From NCBI GenBank assembly GCA_005880345.1, contig VBGE01000205.1:1-10189 (forward strand): a stretch of 10,189 nucleotides of DNA, given 5' to 3'. Position 1 is the first letter of the stretch; the number at the start of each line of letters is the position of its first letter. Shown here in pieces: positions 6,985 through 10,189 of the stretch. The notes below the pieces were generated by a model. It saw nothing but the letters and a program-made list of their open reading frames with translations, did no database searches and was not told the origin of the DNA. The stretch is from Chloroflexota bacterium. GTDB taxonomy: Bacteria; Chloroflexota; Dormibacteria; Dormibacterales; Dormibacteraceae. A program made the position numbers and the translations under genes.

Positions 6985-7857
6985 CTCGCCGGCCTCATCG
7001 CCTGAGACAGGAAGGCGACGATCGGACCTAGCGAGATGACGAGCAGGATCACCGCAATCGCGGAGCCGAAGCCCACTCGCGTCGACTCGCTGATGCTGTT
7101 GTTGGTGATCAGGATGGAGAGGAGCTCGAGCCCGTTCTTGCCCTGGTTGATGATGAAGGCGAGGTCGAACGCGCGCAGCGACTCGATGGCGGTCAGCACC
7201 ACGATGACCGTGTTGATCGGGGCCATCACCGGGAAGACGACGCGGAAGAAGGTCCGTATCTCGTTGGCGCCGTCCACCTTGGCCGCCTCGCGCAGGGTCG
7301 GGTCGACGCTCTTGAGGCCCGCGAGGTAGATGACCATCATGTAGCCGACGTGCCGCCATGATGAATCCTTCGGTCGGGCTGAACTGCAGCTCCCAGATGA
7401 AGCCGACGACGACGAGCGAGAGGACCACCGGCAAGTAGAAGACGCTCTGATAGATGCGCGTGCCCCTGATGTCGCGGTCCAGGAGCACCGCGAAGAAGAT
7501 GCCGATGGGCGTGGCGATGAACGTCAGCCAGGCGAGCCAGATGAAGTTGTGGCCGAAGGCTCCCCAGAACTGGAAATACCCTCCACTCAGGAGGAATCGA
7601 TAGTTGCTGAGGCCGACGAAGTTGCCGGCGGTGATGTCGCCGATGCCGTCCCAGTTCGTGAAGGAGTAGTAGATCGAGGTCAGCGTGGGCCACCAGATGA
7701 ACACCACGTCCAGCAGCAGAGGAATGCCGACCATCGCAATCAGGAGGCGCCGGTCATAGCGCGTGAGGACGTGGTAGCGACCACTTTTTGTGGCAACGAG
7801 CTCCCCCGCCTCGGGTGTGTCCGCCGTGGCGGGGGAAATGCTCGTCGTTCGCGCCAC
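6981..7857 (-). pseudogene. MalF-type sugar ABC permease, disrupted by internal loss and frameshift
   Basis: First permease of the locus-B importer. From GTG 7857, 166 residues read cleanly: a polar N-terminus, the first helix (LLIAMVGIPLLLDVVFIWWP), SIYYSFTNWDG, more helices, and FIWELQFSPTEGFI. At 7359/7358 the sense moves to another frame and resumes with WRHVGYMMVIYLAGL, the EAA loop (TLREAAKVDGANEIRTFFRVVFPV) and the C-terminal helices to AMRPAR, about 125 residues. Relatives have roughly 30-40 residues between the SPxxG(F/L)I segment and W-R-H-V-G-Y, so the lesion is a loss of roughly 100 bp out of frame. As written, the EAA loop is not translated and the importer would fail. The gap to the upstream binding-protein stop is 23 bp without a clear ribosome site. 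The downstream ATGA junction with the MalG gene is intact. Confidence 0.88.
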
Positions 7858-7880
7858 TGTCTAGATCATATGTCGCGTCG

Positions 7881-9251
7881 TCACTCGGGCCCGAGCGAGT
7901 CCCAGAACTTCTGCATGTCGGACTGGAGGCTCGTCGTGTCCGAGGTCGGGTTGGCCAGGTAACGCAGCAGGAACTGCTGCATGCCGTTCGGGCCGGCGAA
8001 GTCCGGTCGCGAGTCGCGGTCGAAGAACTGCGTGATCTTCTTGGCCTTGCTCACGATGTCGGCCGCCTTCTTGGTGAGCGGGTCGTACTTGGTCTGGTCG
8101 GCATCGTTCGCGGTCGGGATGGCGCCCGGCGACTCGACGAAGAACTGGGTCTGCGTCGATCCCTTCGACAGGTACTCCATGAAGGCTTTCGCCTGGCCGA
8201 GGTCGTTGCTCAGGGTCGGTGACTTCTTGGTGACCATGAACACGTCGATCGGAGCGTCGAGGGCTTCCTCGGCGTCGTACTGCGAGCCGACGTGCGGGAA
8301 CGGGAAGAAGTCGAGCTGCGCCAGGTCCGCCTGGCTGCCCGAGGCGAGAAATTCCTGGGAGACGAACAGGCCGAGCAGGTACATGCCCGCCTGCTTGCGC
8401 AGCAGCTGGTCCGCGGCCTGCTGCCAGGTCAGGCCGGCGAAGGCCGGCGAGTAGAACGGCGTGATCTCGGCCCACTTCTTGAAGACCGCGGTCACCTTCG
8501 GGTCGCTCCACTTCTGCTGCCCGGTGCACAGGCCGACGTGGAAGTCGTAGCCGTTCATCCGCAGGTTGAGGATGTCGAACGTGCCCATCGCGGGCCAGCC
8601 GTCCTTGTCCGCGAACGCGATCGGGGTGAGGCCGTCGCTCTTCATCTTGGTGCAGAGGGCTTTGAATTCGTCCCAGTTGGTCGGGATCGTGTAGTTGTGC
8701 GCGGCAAAGACGTCCTTGCGATAGAAGACCGCCCACGGGTAGTAAGACGTCGGAATCGCGTACACATGGCCGTCGTCGCCCTTGACCGAGTTCGCGAATC
8801 CTTCGGTGTAGTTGCCCTTCACGGCGTTCCACACGTCGTCGATGGGCGAGGCCAGGCCCTTGGAGGCGAAAAAGCGCATGCGGTGTCCGGAGAACCAGGT
8901 GAAGACGTCCTCGGGCGTGCCCTGCAGGTACGAGGTGATCTGGTTCTGGAAGGTGCCGTGGTCGACCGTGTTGATGTTCACCTTGGTGCCGCCGTTGGCG
9001 CTGGTGAACGAGGTGACCAGGTCGGCCAGGGCCTTCTTGGGCACGGAGTCGGACTGGTAGCTGCCCAGCGACATTGTGCCGCCCTTGGCGGTGACTGAGG
9101 TGCTGGTCCCGGGGGTCGAGCCGCCGCACGCCGCGATGAAGGCGGCGAGACTGCCATAGCCCGCGATCTTGAGGATGTCGCGCCGCGACAGGTCGAGGTC
9201 TAGGGGCAGCTTCAGGTTCGTGCCGGGAACCACGATCTTGTCATCAGGCAT
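7881..9251 (-). CDS. Carbohydrate ABC substrate-binding lipoprotein with a Tat-type signal
   Basis: Solute-binding protein, family 1, 456 residues, first gene of locus B. The export signal has a twin-arginine motif (SRRDILK, Arg23-Arg24), a hydrophobic segment and a lipobox ending at Cys42 (FIAAC), so it should be exported folded by Tat and lipid-anchored outside the membrane. The mature part starts with a Ser/Thr-rich linker. Recognisable pieces are GTPEDVFTWFSGHRMRFFASKGL, YAIPTSYYPWAVFYRKDVF, IPTNWDEFKALC and a C-terminal helical part with FFVESPGAIPTA. Length is normal and no break is seen. ATG 9251 has a strong ribosome site (AGGAGGAG) 5-6 nt upstream. The gene heads a cluster with two permeases and a GH42 enzyme, which points to a galactose-containing oligosaccharide ligand; that is inference. 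Confidence 0.93.
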   Translation of the reverse strand: MPDDKIVVPGTNLKLPLDLDLSRRDILKIAGYGSLAAFIAACGGSTPGTSTSVTAKGGTMSLGSYQSDSVPKKALADLVTSFTSANGGTKVNINTVDHGTFQNQITSYLQGTPEDVFTWFSGHRMRFFASKGLASPIDDVWNAVKGNYTEGFANSVKGDDGHVYAIPTSYYPWAVFYRKDVFAAHNYTIPTNWDEFKALCTKMKSDGLTPIAFADKDGWPAMGTFDILNLRMNGYDFHVGLCTGQQKWSDPKVTAVFKKWAEITPFYSPAFAGLTWQQAADQLLRKQAGMYLLGLFVSQEFLASGSQADLAQLDFFPFPHVGSQYDAEEALDAPIDVFMVTKKSPTLSNDLGQAKAFMEYLSKGSTQTQFFVESPGAIPTANDADQTKYDPLTKKAADIVSKAKKITQFFDRDSRPDFAGPNGMQQFLLRYLANPTSDTTSLQSDMQKFWDSLGPE

Positions 9252-9255
9252 GCGA

Positions 9256-9264
9256 CTCCTCCTC
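9256..9264 (-). promoter_or_regulatory. Ribosome binding site of binding protein 2
   Basis: GAGGAGGAG on the minus strand, ending 4 nt before ATG 9251. It is the strongest such site in the window, fitting the first and most abundant product of the cluster. Confidence 0.75.
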
Positions 9265-9321
9265 TATTCCGGCCCTTTACGGCCTCGCCCAAAGGCGGTT
9301 GATGCCGTGGGATACAGGCGA

Positions 9322-9349
9322 AGAGTACAGATTCGGTCAATTTTGTCAA
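9322..9349 (-). promoter_or_regulatory. Promoter of the locus-B importer/GH42 cluster
   Basis: Minus strand: a perfect TTGACA (9349-9344), 16 bp spacer, TACTCT (9327-9322), giving a leader of about 65 nt before ATG 9251. The -35 belongs to a direct repeat, TTGAC-AAAA-TTGAC (9349-9336), that could be bound by a regulator. No transcript data are available. Confidence 0.55.
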
Positions 9350-9362
9350 CAGCGACCTTCGG

Positions 9363-9381
9363 TCTTGATCGTTCTTGATCG
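9363..9381. repeat. 9-bp direct repeat in the deoR promoter, candidate operator
   Basis: TCTTGATCG occurs twice, at 9363-9371 and 9373-9381, with a 10-bp period, so both copies face the same side of the helix. The first covers the proposed deoR -35 and the second lies in the spacer. Direct repeats at one helical turn are a plausible DeoR-family binding site. Confidence 0.45.
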
Positions 9382-9393
9382 ATGCCGTACGAT
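9365..9393 (+). promoter_or_regulatory. Candidate leaderless promoter of the deoR-like gene
   Basis: TTGATC (9365-9370), a 17-bp spacer and TACGAT (9388-9393) lie 7 bp before GTG 9401. The expected transcription start coincides with the start codon, and no Shine-Dalgarno is visible. Leaderless mRNAs are common in actinobacteria. Confidence 0.5.
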
Positions 9394-9400
9394 CGCACGC

Positions 9401-10107
9401 GTGCTAGCCGTGGAGCGAAAGCGGCTGATCGCGGAAAACCTCCGCCAGCGCGGCGTCATCTCCGTCGCCGAGATGGCCGAGGTTCTGGGCACCACCGAGA
9501 TCACGGTGCGCCGCGATATGCGCGCCATGGCCAGGGACGGCCTGCTGGTGCGTGCCCATGGCGGCGCCGTCTTGCCGGCCGCGATCGGGCACGAGCCGAG
9601 CTACTCGGAAAAGGCGCACCAGGCGGGCGCCGAGAAGGCTTCCATCGCCCGGCTGGCGGTCAAGCTGATCCTGCCCGGCGACTCGATCCTGCTCGGGCCG
9701 GGCACGACGACTCTGGCCCTAGCGCGGCTGCTGACGGAAATCCCAGAGCTCACCGTCGTCACCAACTCGCTGCTGGTGGCGCAGGCCTTGATGGCGGCGC
9801 CGCGCGTCGAGGTGATCCTGACCGGCGGCACCCTGCGCCGGTCCATCCACGCCCTGGTGGGACCGGCCGCCGAGGATTCGGTGCGCTCTCTGCGCGCGTC
9901 CAAGGCGTTCATCTCCGGCAACGGCTTCACGGCGGAGCGCGGACGGACACGATGTGCCAGACGGTGGCCGCGGGGCGCGTGCACACCCTGATCACCGACA
10001 GCGGCGCCGACCCCGTTGTGATTGCCTCGATTCGCGAGGCCGGCGTCGACGTGCGGGTCGCCGAGCCCAGGGGGGAACGTGAGCACCTCGCCTCCGCGTC
10101 GGCGTGA
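9401..10107 (+). pseudogene. DeoR-family transcriptional regulator, disrupted by internal loss and frameshift
   Basis: Repressor of the DeoR/GlpR family. From GTG 9401 the winged HTH is intact at residues 5-55 (ERKRLIAENLRQRGVISVAEMAEVLGTTEITVRRDM, then RAHGGAV). The phosphosugar-sensing domain follows with GPGTTT, VVTNSLLVA, LTGGTLRRSIHALVGP and AFISGNGFTAERG, to residue 181. At 9943-9946 the frame changes and the protein resumes with DTMCQTV, HTLITDSGADP and REAGVDVRVAEP to the TGA at 10105-10107. Family members have about 30 residues between the T-x-E-R-G segment and D-T-M-C-Q-T, including the strand ending in ADHTK, so the lesion is a deletion of roughly 100 bp out of frame. The junction reads GGACGGAC, a 4-bp tandem repeat. 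It diverges from the locus-B cluster across 149 bp and would be its natural regulator. The next gene overlaps its 3' end. Confidence 0.88.
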
Positions 10108-10189
10108 GCCTGCGGTCAAACCCCTGGCCAGGCTCGAGCTGCGGCTGAAAGACGGCCGGTACCTCATCGCCTACAGCCGGCCCGTGCCG
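10079..10189 (+). CDS. Unknown small protein, N-terminal 37 residues, runs off the right edge
   Basis: An open frame from GTG 10079 (just after GGGGGAAC, a possible ribosome site) reads 37 codons without a stop to the window end. It starts S-T-S-P-P-R-R-R and becomes a strand-like stretch LARLELRLKDGRYLIAYSRP. The change from a polar basic tail to a regular amphipathic pattern looks like a real protein start. It overlaps the deoR-like 3' end by 29 nt, which suggests cotranscription. I do not recognise the family; the remaining sequence is needed. Confidence 0.5.
   Translation, partial: MSTSPPRRREPAVKPLARLELRLKDGRYLIAYSRPVP

Noticed and set aside
6028..7857. A single 609-residue protein spanning both permeases
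   Set aside because: This frame reads the MalF start and the MalG body, joined by out-of-frame filler. The normal MalF C-terminus, with its EAA loop, lies in another frame and ends at the ATGA overlap, so these are two genes with one break.
9299..9400. An N-terminal extension of the DeoR protein from 9299
   Set aside because: The extra residues do not resemble the family, and they would cover both proposed promoters; family proteins start near L-A-V-E-R.
1..10189. CRISPR arrays, tRNAs, insertion sequences, prophage or defence genes
   Set aside because: No regular repeat-spacer pattern, cloverleaf, transposase-like motif or terminal repeats were found; all large frames fit sugar uptake, its regulation, or the small unknown gene.

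Overview
This 10.2 kb window is GC-rich, almost wholly coding DNA from a free-living heterotrophic bacterium, most likely an actinomycete or a high-GC relative. The reasons are the strong G/C third-position bias, GTG starts, lipobox-type and Tat-type sugar-binding proteins, sugar permeases with no ATPase gene beside them, and a candidate leaderless promoter. Taxonomy is inferred from style only. No tRNA, rRNA, CRISPR, transposase or phage gene was seen.

Layout. (A) Positions 1-3117 and on to 4040 hold a divergent polyol/sugar locus. On the minus strand lie a SmoE-like lipoprotein gene (2014-781, broken) and a MalF-type permease (755 to the left edge). On the plus strand lie a LacI-family regulator (to 3117) and a PfkB sugar kinase (3114-4040) that overlaps it by 4 nt. 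The gap between the two arms carries two perfect palindromic operators whose centres are 16 bp apart. (B) Positions 4044-9251, minus strand, hold a second locus: Tat-lipoprotein binding protein, MalF-type permease (broken), MalG-type permease and a GH42 beta-galactosidase. It looks like an importer plus hydrolase for a galactose-containing oligosaccharide. A DeoR-family regulator (9401-10107, broken) diverges from it. The kinase and the GH42 gene converge with only 3 bp between them, and a perfect 14-bp-arm hairpin lies in the 3' coding end of the GH42 gene. A small unknown gene starts at 10079 and runs off the right edge.

How it would work. Locus A would import a polyol or sugar; the kinase would phosphorylate the resulting ketose, and LacI would repress both arms from the tandem operator. 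Locus B would import a galactoside for intracellular cleavage by GH42, under DeoR control. Neither importer has its own ATPase here, so a shared MsiK-type ATPase encoded elsewhere is the expected partner.

The most striking feature is a set of similar lesions. Three genes (binding protein 1, permease 2, deoR) are each well preserved on both sides of one point where about 30-45 family residues are missing and the frame changes. The LacI gene also lacks a readable DNA-binding domain, and the GH42 gene encodes its conserved N-terminus with no usable start codon. Five short losses in 10 kb of otherwise clean coding sequence suggest either a systematic assembly or consensus error or a real deletion process. 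This should be settled before any of these genes is called a pseudogene.
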